Below are positions 43,539-53,145 of a stretch of DNA of 64,000 nucleotides, one piece after another. The position numbers and the translations under genes are program-made. A model generated the notes under the pieces. The model worked only from the letters and a program-made list of their open reading frames with translations. It ran no database searches and had not been told where the DNA came from. The stretch's first letter is position 1; every line of letters begins with the position of its first letter. The stretch is from Verrucomicrobiota bacterium (GTDB lineage: Bacteria; Verrucomicrobiota; Verrucomicrobiia; Opitutales; Opitutaceae), in NCBI GenBank assembly GCA_018239845.1, contig JAFEGO010000101.1:1-64000 (forward strand), in the 5' to 3' direction.

Positions 43539-44642
43539 ATGCCTCGCATCGTCAACGTCGGCCTCATCGGCTGCGGCAACATCAGCAACGCGTATTTTGC
43601 CGGCAGCAAAAACTCCGAAATCATCAAGATCGTGGCCTGCGCCGACCTTGATCTCGCCCGCGCCAAGGCCCGGGCCCAGGAGCACGGCATCCGCGCCTGC
43701 ACCGTGGACGAGATTCTCCGTGACCCCGAGATCGAGCTCATCGTCAACCTCACCGTGCCCAAGGCCCACGCCGAGGTAAACCTCGCGGCGCTGCGCAACG
43801 GCAAGCACGCCTACTGCGAAAAGCCCTTCGCCCTCGACTCCGCCAGCGCCGCGGCCGTCGTCGCGCTCGCGAAGGAGAAGAACCTCCTCGTCGGCTGCGC
43901 GCCCGACACCTTCCTCGGCGGCGGCCAGCAGACCGCGCGCAACGCCCTCGACCGCGGTGCCATCGGCCAGCCCGTCGCGGCCCTCGCATTCATGATGTGC
44001 CGCGGCCACGAGAGCTGGCACCCGAGCCCGCAGTTTTACTACGAGAAGGGCGGCGGCCCGATGTTCGACATGGGCCCCTACTACATCAACGCCCTCGTCA
44101 ACCTCCTCGGCCCCGTCGCGCGCGTCAGCGGCTCGACCAAGGCCGCCTTCCCGGAGCGCCTCATCACCAGCCAGCCCCTCAACGGCACCAAGGTCCCGGT
44201 CGAGACGCCCACGCACCTCACCGGCGTGATGGACTTCGCCAACGGCGCCAACGCCACGATCGTCATGAGCTTCGACACGTGGACCTATCCGCTGCCGAGT
44301 ATCGTTATTTTCGGTACGGAAGGCACGATGGAGGTCCCCGACCCCAACACCTTCGGCGGCGCCGTGCGCCTCCGCAGCGCCGACGGCAAGACCTTCGACG
44401 AGATCCCGCACACGCACACGACCGACCGCGGCCGTGGCGCCGGCGTGGCCGACATGGCCTACTCGATCCGCCGCCGCGAGCGCCCCTACCGCGCCAGCGG
44501 CGCCCTCGCGCTGCACGCCGTCGAGGTCATGGAGTCCTTCGAAAAGTCATCGACCTCCGGCCGTCACATCACCCTCACCACGACCTGCGCCCGCCCCGCC
44601 GCGCTGCCCCTCGGCCTCGGCGTGCACCAGCTCGACGCCTGA
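43539..44642 (+). CDS. Gfo/Idh/MocA family oxidoreductase
   Basis: The 367-residue product has an N-terminal Rossmann motif VGLIGCGNISNAYF, CADLDLARAKARAQEHGI, then VNLTVPKAHAEVNLAALRNG and EKPFALD, the standard blocks of the family. The C-terminal GFO_IDH_MocA domain has KGGGPMFDMGPYYINALVNL. Such enzymes oxidise or reduce sugars, inositols and sugar acids with NAD(P). It follows the ABC permease and precedes a ThuA-like gene, a common sugar-catabolic trio. The ATG at 43539 begins MPRIVNV; a GTG seven codons upstream is less likely. Confidence 0.93.
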   Translation: MPRIVNVGLIGCGNISNAYFAGSKNSEIIKIVACADLDLARAKARAQEHGIRACTVDEILRDPEIELIVNLTVPKAHAEVNLAALRNGKHAYCEKPFALDSASAAAVVALAKEKNLLVGCAPDTFLGGGQQTARNALDRGAIGQPVAALAFMMCRGHESWHPSPQFYYEKGGGPMFDMGPYYINALVNLLGPVARVSGSTKAAFPERLITSQPLNGTKVPVETPTHLTGVMDFANGANATIVMSFDTWTYPLPSIVIFGTEGTMEVPDPNTFGGAVRLRSADGKTFDEIPHTHTTDRGRGAGVADMAYSIRRRERPYRASGALALHAVEVMESFEKSSTSGRHITLTTTCARPAALPLGLGVHQLDA

Positions 44643-44645
44643 TTA

Positions 44646-44725
44646 TTTTTACACGAAGATCGCAAAGGTCGCGAAGATCGGAGCTAGGAGTCTTCTTTGC
44701 TGCCTTTGCGGCCTTGGTGTAAAAA
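44646..44725. repeat. Imperfect inverted repeat, TTTTTACAC family
   Basis: The left arm 44646-44672 begins TTTTTACACGAAGATCGC and the right arm 44699-44725 ends GGCCTTGGTGTAAAAA. About 22 of 27 positions pair. It fills the gap between the oxidoreductase and ThuA genes and can form a long hairpin with outer T/A runs. Confidence 0.75.
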
Positions 44726-44751
44726 TCCACACACCCATTTTCTTTATACCC

Positions 44752-45399
44752 ATGAAAAAAGCCCTCATCGTCTGGGGTGGCTGGGATGGCCACCAACCCA
44801 AGGAATGCGCCGACCTCTTCGCCGCCCAGCTGACCAAACGCGGCTTCGCCGTCGAGGTCTCGCCCACGCTCGACGCGTTTCTCGATACGGCGAAACTCGC
44901 CACCCTCTCCCTCATCGTCCCGATCTGGACCTGCGGCACCATGACCCCCGAGCAGACCAAGGGCGTGTGCGACGCCGTGCTCTCCGGCGTGGGCATCGCG
45001 GGTTTTCACGGCGGCATGTGCGACGCCTTCCGCGGCAACTGCGACTGGCTCTGGATGACCGGCGGCCAGTTCGTCTCCCACCCCGACAACATCAAGGAGT
45101 ACACGATCAACATCGTGAACAAGACCGACCCGATCACGGCGGGCATTTCGGACTTCAAGGTGAAGAGCGAGCAGTACTACATGATGACCGACCCGCGCAA
45201 CGAGGTGCTCGCCAGCACCGTGCACCAGTCGGTGAGCGCCCCGTGGACCAACGGCGTCGCGATGCCCTTCGTCTGGAAAAAAATGCACGGCCAGGGCCGC
45301 GTGTTTTACTCCGCGATGGGCCACGCCGTCAGCGAGTTCAAGGACTACCCCCAGCAGCTGGAGATCACCCTCCGCGGCATGGAGTGGGCGGCGCGGTGA
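44752..45399 (+). CDS. ThuA-like (trehalose utilisation) domain protein
   Basis: The 215-residue product has ALIVWGGWDGHQPKECADLF, LIVPIWTCGTMTPEQTKGV, GIAGFHGGMCDAFRGN and GRVFYSAMGHAVSEF. These are the conserved blocks of the ThuA fold, a class I glutamine-amidotransferase-like flavodoxin fold. In Rhizobium, ThuA works with ThuB, a Gfo/Idh/MocA enzyme, on keto-sugars; the same pair is seen here. The exact sugar is unknown. A strong terminator follows at 45447. Confidence 0.9.
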   Translation: MKKALIVWGGWDGHQPKECADLFAAQLTKRGFAVEVSPTLDAFLDTAKLATLSLIVPIWTCGTMTPEQTKGVCDAVLSGVGIAGFHGGMCDAFRGNCDWLWMTGGQFVSHPDNIKEYTINIVNKTDPITAGISDFKVKSEQYYMMTDPRNEVLASTVHQSVSAPWTNGVAMPFVWKKMHGQGRVFYSAMGHAVSEFKDYPQQLEITLRGMEWAAR

Positions 45400-45412
45400 G
45401 ACAGTATCGGCA

Positions 45413-45526
45413 AGCGATAAGCTTTAAGCTGTAAGCCAATTCAAGAGGGCGGGTCTTCGACCCGCCCTTTTCATTTCCGCTGTCCTAGGATCGAAGCTTA
45501 GCGCTTAACGCTTAAAGCTTATCGCT
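45413..45526. repeat. Perfect 17-bp inverted repeat around a terminator
   Basis: AGCGATAAGCTTTAAGC at 45413-45429 is exactly mirrored by GCTTAAAGCTTATCGCT at 45510-45526. The 80 bases between include the terminator hairpin 45447-45471 and AGCTTAGCGCTTAACGC-like sequence. It lies between the convergent ThuA and mannose-1-phosphate guanylyltransferase genes. Confidence 0.88.
45447..45471 (+). terminator. Rho-independent terminator after the ThuA gene
   Basis: GGGCGGGTC-TTC-GACCCGCCC forms a 9-bp GC-rich stem followed by TTTT. It ends the plus-strand sugar-catabolic transcript. Confidence 0.88.
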
Positions 45527-45531
45527 CTTCT

Positions 45532-46599
45532 TCACAGCACTTCCTTCGGCAGCACGGGCATCAGCTTCTTGATGTCGGGGACGGAGTCCTTGTGGCAGAC
45601 GAGGATGGCGTCGGGCGTCTCGACGACCACGAGGTCGCTCACGCCGACGAGGGCGATCACGCGGCCGTTGCTCACGGCGATGTTGTTGGCGGCGTTGCCC
45701 GCGGTCACGACCGTGCCGCGCGTGGCGTTGCCCGCGGCGTCCTTCGCGAGGTGCGGCGGGAGCGCGGTCCACAGGCCCACGTCGTCCCAGTCAAATTCGG
45801 CGAGCATCGTCTCGACGGCCGCAGCTTTTTCCATGATCGCGTAGTCCACGGAGACCTTCGGCTCGAGCGTGGGAAATTTCTCCGCGAGGTACGCGGTCGG
45901 GTCGCCGGCGGGGAACTCCTTGATGAACTTCGCCAGCATCGGCGTGTGCTTCTCCGCCTCGGCGAGGAAGGCCGCGACGCTCCAGAAAAACATGCCCGCG
46001 TTCCACGCGTGGTTGCCGCCGGCCACGTAGCGCTCGGCGGTGGCGAGGTCGGGTTTCTCGACGAAACGGGCCACGCGGCGAAAACCGCCGCCCGCATCCG
46101 CGCCCATTTCCAAATACCCGAAGCCCGTGGCCGCGTGGTTGGGTTTGATCGCGAAGGTCAGCAGCGAGTCCGTCGTGGCGGCGCGCGCGAGGGCGAGTTT
46201 CAGCTGACCCGCGAGCACGGCGACATTTTTGATCAGCGCGTCGGCGGGCAGGAGGGCGAGCACGCCGCGGGGATTGCGCGCGCGGACGAGACCGGTCGCC
46301 AGCGCGGCGGCGGCGGCGGTGTCGCGCTTCGCGGGCTCGGCGATGATGTTGGCCTCCGGGATCACGCCGGCGAGCGCGGTGCGGGTGTTGTCGAGCTGCG
46401 CGGTGTTGGTGAGGACGAAGACGTTGGCCCGCGGCACCACGCCATCGAGCCGCCGCACGGTGTCCTCGACCAGCGTGCGGTCGGAGAAGAGCTTCAGCAG
46501 GTGCTTCGGCGTGCGCTGGCGGCTCATCGGCCAGAACCGCTCGCCGCTGCCGCCGGCCATGATGCATACGTACGCGTTGGGGTTTTCCTGCAGACTCAT
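45532..46599 (-). CDS. Mannose-1-phosphate guanylyltransferase
   Basis: It makes GDP-mannose from mannose-1-phosphate and GTP. The 355-residue product has the pyrophosphorylase signature CIMAGGSGERFWPMSRQRTP (residues 12-31), LPADALIKN, ARFVEKPDLATAERYVAGG and WNAGMFFWSVAAFLAEAEK. It has the short form without the isomerase domain of bifunctional ManC/AlgA. The ATG at 46599 (MSLQENPN) was chosen over an in-frame start 15 codons upstream because the conserved domain begins right after it. It is divergent from the rhamnosidase gene. GDP-mannose could feed the glycan locus. Confidence 0.93.
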   Translation of the reverse strand: MSLQENPNAYVCIMAGGSGERFWPMSRQRTPKHLLKLFSDRTLVEDTVRRLDGVVPRANVFVLTNTAQLDNTRTALAGVIPEANIIAEPAKRDTAAAAALATGLVRARNPRGVLALLPADALIKNVAVLAGQLKLALARAATTDSLLTFAIKPNHAATGFGYLEMGADAGGGFRRVARFVEKPDLATAERYVAGGNHAWNAGMFFWSVAAFLAEAEKHTPMLAKFIKEFPAGDPTAYLAEKFPTLEPKVSVDYAIMEKAAAVETMLAEFDWDDVGLWTALPPHLAKDAAGNATRGTVVTAGNAANNIAVSNGRVIALVGVSDLVVVETPDAILVCHKDSVPDIKKLMPVLPKEVL

Positions 46600-46767
46600 G
46601 CCCCACTGTGTGGGGCCCGTCCGGGCGACGCCAAGCCCGAACATTCAACATCGCATCCTCCTTGCCTCAATTTCCCCGATGCTCATTGCTCGTCGGGCTC
46701 TTGGTCACCTTCCCCGTCGGTCTCTCTTACACTAGACATTGGTCATTCGTCATTGGTCATTTTCTCC

Positions 46768-49455
46768 ATGCCCTCCCCTACCCGCCCCGAAAACCTGCGC
46801 TGTAATTTTCTCGTCGCTCCCCTCGGGATGCACGACCAGGCCCCGCGCCTGAGCTGGCTCCTCGCCACCGACGGACGCCGCGGCGCCCGCCAGACCGCCT
46901 ACCAGATCCGCGTATCCTCCAAAAAGAACGGCGCCGCCGATCTCTGGGACAGCGGTCGTATCCCCTCCGAGGCGACGACCCACATCGTCTACCGCGGCAA
47001 ACCGCTCGCCTCGCGCCAGCGCGCTTGGTGGACCGTCGAGGTCTGGGATGAAAAGAAAAAGTCCTCCGTCTCCGCCCCCTCCTTCTGGGAAATGGGCCTG
47101 CTCGCCAAGTCCGACTGGTCCGCGCAGTGGATCGGCTCCAATCTCGTCGGCGGCCCCGAGGCCTCCGCCCCCGCGCCATATGTCCGCACGGTCTTCAATG
47201 TTTCCAAGTCCGTCGCCAGCGCGCGGCTCTTCGTCTCTGCGCTCGGTCTTTTTGAGTTCGAGCTCAACGGCCAGCGCGTCGGCATCGACCAGTTCACCCC
47301 CGGCTGGACCGACTACAACAAGCGCGTCCAATACATCTCCTACGACGTGACCTCGCTGCTCCGCCCCGGGGCCAACGCCGCCGGCGCCATCCTCGGCGAC
47401 GGTTGGTACGCCGGCCGCATCGGCTGGCGCATGCGCGGCTACTACGGCGACCGCCCGCGCCTGCTCGCGCAGGTCGAGGTCACCTACACCGACGGCACCA
47501 CCGCGACCATCGCGACCGACGGCTCTTGGAAAACGTCCCCCGGCCCCATCACCGAGAGCGACATCATGGCCGGCGAATCCTACGACGCCCGCCGCGAGCT
47601 CCCCGGTTGGAGCACCACCGCCTACGATGACCGCGCGTGGCTCCCCGTCCTCACCTTCCCCGCGCCCGCCATCGAGCTTTCCCCGATGCTGGCCGCCTCC
47701 GTCCGCGTCACGCAGGAGATCAAGCCCGTCGCCGCGCCGAAGAAGCATCCCATCTGGCCCGCGCCGGTCTGGATCTGGGATCTGGGTCAGAACATGGTCG
47801 GCCGCATCCGCCTCAAGGTGAAGGGCGCCCCCGGCCAGATCTTCAAGATCCGCTACGCCGAGGTGCTCAACCCCGACGGCACGATGTACACGGAAAACCT
47901 CCGCGCCGCCCGCTGCACCGATTACTACACCGCCAAGGGCGACCCCGCCGGCGAGACCTGGGAGGCGCGTTTCACCTTCCACGGCTTCCGCTACGTCGAG
48001 GTCGACAATATCCTCGAGGGCGAGCCCCTGCCCGACGCCGTCACCGGCATCGTGCTGCACAGCGACACGCCGACCACCGGCAGCTTCACCACCAGCGACC
48101 CGCTCATCAACCAGCTGCAGCGCAACATCGACTGGGGCCAGCGCGGCAACTTCCTCGAGGTCCCCACCGACTGCCCGCAGCGCAACGAGCGCCTCGGCTG
48201 GATGGGCGACGCCCAGGTCTTCTCCCGCACCGCCGCGTGGAACCGCGATGTCGCCGCCTTCTTCAACAAGTGGCAGCGCGACATCTCCGACGCCCAAGGC
48301 AAGGAAGGCCAGATGCCCTCCGTCTCCCCGCACGTCGAGGGCGTCGGTGCGGATGGCGGCCCCGCCTGGGCCGACGCCGCGGTCATCTGCCCGTGGACGA
48401 TGTATCTGTGCTACGGTGACACCCACCTCCTCGCCACGCACTTCGCCTCGCTCGAGGGCTACATCGGCTTCCTCGAGAAAAACTCCGTCGAACTCATCCG
48501 CGCCCACCCCACCGGCCCGACCTGGCAGGGCTACGGCGACTGGCTCGCGCTCGACGGCAGCGGCAGCGTCTTTGGCAACACCCCGAAGGACCTGATCGGC
48601 ACCGCGTTCTTCGCCTACAGCACGAGCCTCGTGGCCAAGATGGCCCGCGTCCTCGGCCGCACCAAGGACGCGGTCCGCTATGAGCGCCTGCTCGATCGCG
48701 TGCGCACCGCCTACCAGCAGCGTTTTGTGACCGACGCCGGCCTCGTCACCGGCCTCACGCAGACCAGCTACGTGCTCACCCTCCAGTTCGACCTCGCGCC
48801 CGAGGCCATCCGCCCGAAACTCGTGGATGAGCTCGTGCGCGACATCGAGCAGCGCGGCAACAAGCTCACCACGGGCTTCGTCGGCGCCTCCTACCTCCCG
48901 CACGTCCTCACGCGCTTCGGCCGCAATGACGTTGCCTACAAGCTCCTCCACCAGAAGGCCTGGCCGTCGTGGCTCTACGCCGTCACGCAGGGCGCGACCA
49001 CCATCTGGGAACGCTGGGATGGCTGGACCCACGACAAGGGTTTCCAGGACAAGGGCATGAACTCCTTCAACCATTACGCCTACGGCGCGATCGGTTCCTG
49101 GCTCTACGCCCACGTCGCCGGCGTCGACATCGACCCGGAGCGGCCAGCCTTCAAGCACATCCTCCTCGCCCCGAAGCCGGGCGGTGAGCTGACCTCGGCC
49201 AAGGGCACCCTCGACTCGCCCCATGGCGAGATCGTGAGCGCCTGGAAGAGCAGCGCCAAACGCTTCGAGTGGACGGTCGCCGTGCCGCCCAACACGACCG
49301 CGTCCGCGCGCATCCCCGTGCCCGAGGCCGCGACGATCAAGGAAGGCAAGGGCCCGCTCGCGAAGAGCGAAGGCATCAGCGCCATCAAGCGCACCGCCGA
49401 CGCCACGACCTGCCTCCTCGCCCCCGGCACCTACCGCTTCAGCGCGAGCTGGTAA
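46768..49455 (+). CDS. Alpha-L-rhamnosidase, GH78
   Basis: The 895-residue product has the GH78 order. An N-terminal fibronectin-like part comes first (RPENLRCNFLVAPLGMHDQA, PRLSWLL). The concanavalin-like domain has WSAQWIGS and LFVSALGLFEFELNGQRVG. The (alpha/alpha)6 catalytic barrel has TDCPQRNERLGWMGDAQVFS and GDWLALDGSGS, and WERWDGWTHDKGF lies near the end. The general acid is expected in the NERLGWMGD region. No signal peptide is visible, so it may act in the cytoplasm on imported rhamnosides. Upstream is a short repetitive run of GTCATTGGTCATTCGTCATT (about 46740-46764). Confidence 0.93.
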   Translation: MPSPTRPENLRCNFLVAPLGMHDQAPRLSWLLATDGRRGARQTAYQIRVSSKKNGAADLWDSGRIPSEATTHIVYRGKPLASRQRAWWTVEVWDEKKKSSVSAPSFWEMGLLAKSDWSAQWIGSNLVGGPEASAPAPYVRTVFNVSKSVASARLFVSALGLFEFELNGQRVGIDQFTPGWTDYNKRVQYISYDVTSLLRPGANAAGAILGDGWYAGRIGWRMRGYYGDRPRLLAQVEVTYTDGTTATIATDGSWKTSPGPITESDIMAGESYDARRELPGWSTTAYDDRAWLPVLTFPAPAIELSPMLAASVRVTQEIKPVAAPKKHPIWPAPVWIWDLGQNMVGRIRLKVKGAPGQIFKIRYAEVLNPDGTMYTENLRAARCTDYYTAKGDPAGETWEARFTFHGFRYVEVDNILEGEPLPDAVTGIVLHSDTPTTGSFTTSDPLINQLQRNIDWGQRGNFLEVPTDCPQRNERLGWMGDAQVFSRTAAWNRDVAAFFNKWQRDISDAQGKEGQMPSVSPHVEGVGADGGPAWADAAVICPWTMYLCYGDTHLLATHFASLEGYIGFLEKNSVELIRAHPTGPTWQGYGDWLALDGSGSVFGNTPKDLIGTAFFAYSTSLVAKMARVLGRTKDAVRYERLLDRVRTAYQQRFVTDAGLVTGLTQTSYVLTLQFDLAPEAIRPKLVDELVRDIEQRGNKLTTGFVGASYLPHVLTRFGRNDVAYKLLHQKAWPSWLYAVTQGATTIWERWDGWTHDKGFQDKGMNSFNHYAYGAIGSWLYAHVAGVDIDPERPAFKHILLAPKPGGELTSAKGTLDSPHGEIVSAWKSSAKRFEWTVAVPPNTTASARIPVPEAATIKEGKGPLAKSEGISAIKRTADATTCLLAPGTYRFSASW

Positions 49456-49476
49456 GTCGGATACCGCTGCTTGCTC

Positions 49477-49513
49477 CATCGGAACAAGTGATTAACAGTC
49501 ACTTGTTCCGATG
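49477..49513. promoter_or_regulatory. Perfect hairpin covering a start codon
   Basis: CATCGGAACAAGTGA (49477-49491) and TCACTTGTTCCGATG (49499-49513) form a perfect 15-bp stem with a 7-base loop. The last three bases of the right arm are the ATG of the small membrane protein gene at 49511, so the structure would hide its start. It could equally act as a terminator-like end for the rhamnosidase transcript or as a protein-binding site. No T run follows. Confidence 0.7.
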
Positions 49514-49711
49514 AGCCTGTCTGCCTCAATCTTTCTCGCCTATTTCTTCATCGGCCTCGTGCTGATGATTGTCGGTGCGGCTGTCCGACGAAATGGCAAA
49601 TCATTCCCGGATACCACCGATGGCACTCATTTCGGCGCCGCACTCCTGATCTTGTTCGCCCTGCTATGGCCAATATGGGTGCTGGTGAAATTCCGCAAAG
49701 ATAGGCGCTGA
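49511..49711 (+). CDS. Small membrane protein with two helices
   Basis: The 66-residue product has one hydrophobic segment near the N-terminus (IFLAYFFIGLVLMIVGAAV) and one near the C-terminus (GAALLILFALLWPIWVLVKF), ending in basic KDRR. The loop is short and polar (RRNGKSFPDTTDGTH). No family is recognised. Its start codon lies inside the hairpin 49477-49513, and no ribosome binding site is visible outside it. It could be a genuine small protein, but the evidence is only the two helices and composition. Confidence 0.5.
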   Translation: MSLSASIFLAYFFIGLVLMIVGAAVRRNGKSFPDTTDGTHFGAALLILFALLWPIWVLVKFRKDRR

Positions 49712-49836
49712 GCGAACCGCGAAAGCTGAGATAAGGCCGGCGCCCAAGCCGTCCCTTCCTCCCTACGCGTTTCTACGCCACCTGCTCGTTGGGCGTTTAC
49801 TTCCCCAGGCCAAAACGGCGTTCTGCGCGCGTCGCC

Positions 49837-50958
49837 ATGCCTTCCTTACACTCCCGCCTCTTCATTTACGCCTTCGCTTTTGCCGCTGCGTCCCTTGTCC
49901 GGGCCCAGACTTACACGTACACGATCACCAATCTCGGCAACCTCGGGGGCAGTTCCAGTTCCAGCATCGCCCAGCCGCAGGCCTACGCCACGTCGATCAA
50001 CAACAGCGGCCAGATCGTCGGCAGCGCCTACACTGCCAGCCGGGTGGAGCATGCTTTCCTCTATCAGAATGGCGCGATGACCGATCTCACCGCGACCTAT
50101 GGCAACACCATCGGCGCAGCCAAGAGCATCAACAACTCCGGCATGATCGCCGGCACGCTCAACAACGCAGTAGGCTCCTACACCATCAGCGCCGGCGGCA
50201 CCGTGACCACCGTCGGCACGATGTACGTCAACAAGCTCAACCCCTCCGGCCTCTTGGTCGGCTCCGACACCAATTACCCCAACGTCGCGGCCCAGAACAG
50301 CGGCGGCACCACGACCTCCCTCGGTACGTTTGGCGGCACGCAGAGTTCCGCCTATGGCATCAATACCGCCGGCACCATCGTCGGCTACGCCACCAGCAAC
50401 GGGAGCAGCACCTTCAAGCCCTTCGTCTATTCCGGCGGCACGATGACCAACCTCGGTAACCTTGGTGGCAACGGCGAAGGCATCGCCTACGACATCAACG
50501 ACGCGGGCACCATCGTCGGCTATTCGAAGAACGCCTCCGGTTACTCCACCGCCTTCTCTTACGTGAACGGCACGATAACCAGTCTCGGCCAGCTCAACAG
50601 CGGCCGCAACAGCGTGGCCAACGCCATCAACGCCTCCGGCACCATCGTCGGCTTCGCCGTCAACGGCCCCAGCGGCCGCCAGGAAGCGGTGATCTTCAAC
50701 GGCGCCGGCTCGATCACGAGCCTCAGCAGCCTCGTCGATCTCTCGTCCGCCGGATTCAGCTACCTGACGCAGGCCCTCGACATCAACGACCTCGGCCAGA
50801 TCGTCGGCTACGGCGTCCCCATCGGCGGCTCGCTCAGCGCCCAGCAGGCCTTCCTGCTCACGCCCCTCGCTCCCGTCCCCGAGCCCGCCACGACCGCGGC
50901 AATCGCAGGTGTCCTCGCGCTCGGTACCGTCGTCTTCTTCCGGAATCGCCGCCGCTGA
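49837..50958 (+). CDS. PEP-CTERM protein with HAF-type repeats
   Basis: The 373-residue product has a signal peptide (LFIYAFAFAAASLVRAQ) and about seven copies of a repeat with the core A-x-x-I-N-x-x-G-x-I-V-G (for example SINNSGQIVGSA, GINTAGTIVGYA, DINDAGTIVGYS), the HAF repeat. The C-terminus is a PEP-CTERM sorting tail: VPEPAT, a hydrophobic helix, then RNRRR. It should be exported, then processed by an exosortase-type system and attached at or released from the cell surface. The exosortase is not in this window. Start MPSLHS was chosen to place the signal peptide first. Confidence 0.9.
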   Translation: MPSLHSRLFIYAFAFAAASLVRAQTYTYTITNLGNLGGSSSSSIAQPQAYATSINNSGQIVGSAYTASRVEHAFLYQNGAMTDLTATYGNTIGAAKSINNSGMIAGTLNNAVGSYTISAGGTVTTVGTMYVNKLNPSGLLVGSDTNYPNVAAQNSGGTTTSLGTFGGTQSSAYGINTAGTIVGYATSNGSSTFKPFVYSGGTMTNLGNLGGNGEGIAYDINDAGTIVGYSKNASGYSTAFSYVNGTITSLGQLNSGRNSVANAINASGTIVGFAVNGPSGRQEAVIFNGAGSITSLSSLVDLSSAGFSYLTQALDINDLGQIVGYGVPIGGSLSAQQAFLLTPLAPVPEPATTAAIAGVLALGTVVFFRNRRR

Positions 50959-50976
50959 GCGGCTCGGCAGTTTTTC

Positions 50977-51053
50977 TTTTTACAGGAGGAATACTGAGGG
51001 AACGGAGAGTTTAAAACTCCTCCTCTGTTCCCTCGGTATTCCTCCTGTAAAAA
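50977..51053. repeat. Long inverted repeat between convergent genes, possible bidirectional terminator
   Basis: The left arm 50977-51007 begins TTTTTACAGGAGGAATACTG and the right arm 51023-51053 ends GTATTCCTCCTGTAAAAA. The 31-base arms have two mismatches. The outer T and A runs would give a U tract in either direction. It sits 19 bp after the PEP-CTERM stop and 5 bp from the clpX stop. Related to 34927-35121. Confidence 0.85.
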
Positions 51054-51057
51054 TTCC

Positions 51058-52356
<1,299 letters not shown>

Positions 52357-52451
52357 GGGAAAAGGGTGATGACCGACGTTCGTGAGTCGAGGGCGGAGTT
52401 TGTCCTACCCTTTTGGACCCGCAACCGGGTCCGCCGTTGCAACTGAAAATG

Positions 52452-52481
52452 AAAAGCGGGCCTGCCGCTGGGCAAGCCCGC
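52452..52481 (-). terminator. Terminator between clpP and clpX
   Basis: On the minus strand GCGGGCTTGCC and GGCAGGCCCGC form an 11-bp stem with one mismatch around CAGC, followed by TTTT (52455-52452). It should end or attenuate clpP transcription before clpX, leaving clpX partly dependent on the 139-bp gap for its own promoter. Confidence 0.8.
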
Positions 52482-52495
52482 AAAAGACTTAAACC

Positions 52496-53107
52496 TCAGG
52501 CCGCGCGCGCGACCTTCTGGGCGTCGCGGGTGGACTCGACGACATGATCCACGATGCCGTAGGCCTTGGCCTCCTCGGCGCTCATGTAGTAATCGCGGTC
52601 GGAATCCTTCGCCACCTGATCCGGGGTCTTGCCCGTGTGCTTGGCGATGACGTCGTTGAGGGTCTTGCGCCAGCGGATGATTTCCTTGGCTGCGATGGCG
52701 ATGTCGGCCGCCTGGCCGCCCGCGCCGCCGCTGGGTTGGTGGATCATCACGCGGCTGTTGGGCAGAGCGAAGCGCTTGCCCTTCGTGCCCGCGGAGAGGA
52801 GCACCGTGCTCATGCTCGCCGCCATGCCCACGCAGTAGGTGACGATGTCACACTCCAGGTAGTTCATGACGTCGTAGATGGCCATGCCACCGGTCACCAC
52901 GCCGCCGGGCGAGTTGATGTAGAGGTGGATGTCCTTCTTCGAATCCTCCATCTGGAGGTACAGCATCTGCGCGATCACGAGGTTCGCGACATTGTCGTCG
53001 ATCGGCGTGCCGATGAAGAGAATGCGGTCCTGCAGCAGGCGCGAAAAGACGCTCATGGGCCGCGTCTCGCGGCCCGTGTTGTGCCAAATGGTGGTATCGT
53101 AGCTCAC
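52496..53107 (-). CDS. clpP: ATP-dependent Clp protease proteolytic subunit ClpP
   Basis: This 203-residue serine protease forms the barrel partner of ClpX. It has [19 protein letters not shown], the nucleophile Ser98 in GMAASMS, His123 in [13 protein letters not shown] and Asp near [12 protein letters not shown]-terminal [15 protein letters not shown] is typical. The family length is about 200. It follows tig by 38 bp on the same strand. Confidence 0.97.
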   Translation of the reverse strand: MSYDTTIWHNTGRETRPMSVFSRLLQDRILFIGTPIDDNVANLVIAQMLYLQMEDSKKDIHLYINSPGGVVTGGMAIYDVMNYLECDIVTYCVGMAASMSTVLLSAGTKGKRFALPNSRVMIHQPSGGAGGQAADIAIAAKEIIRWRKTLNDVIAKHTGKTPDQVAKDSDRDYYMSAEEAKAYGIVDHVVESTRDAQKVARAA

Positions 53108-53145
53108 GGGTGGTGGATGGGTTGGTCCGCCGCCGGCTGCCCTGA

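Noticed and set aside
46750-49479. 909-codon open frame on the minus strand opposite the rhamnosidase gene
   Set aside because: It is antisense to a clear GH78 gene. The composition (long Ala/Gly/Asp/Val/Arg runs) is that of a GC-rich shadow frame, and it has no domain signs.
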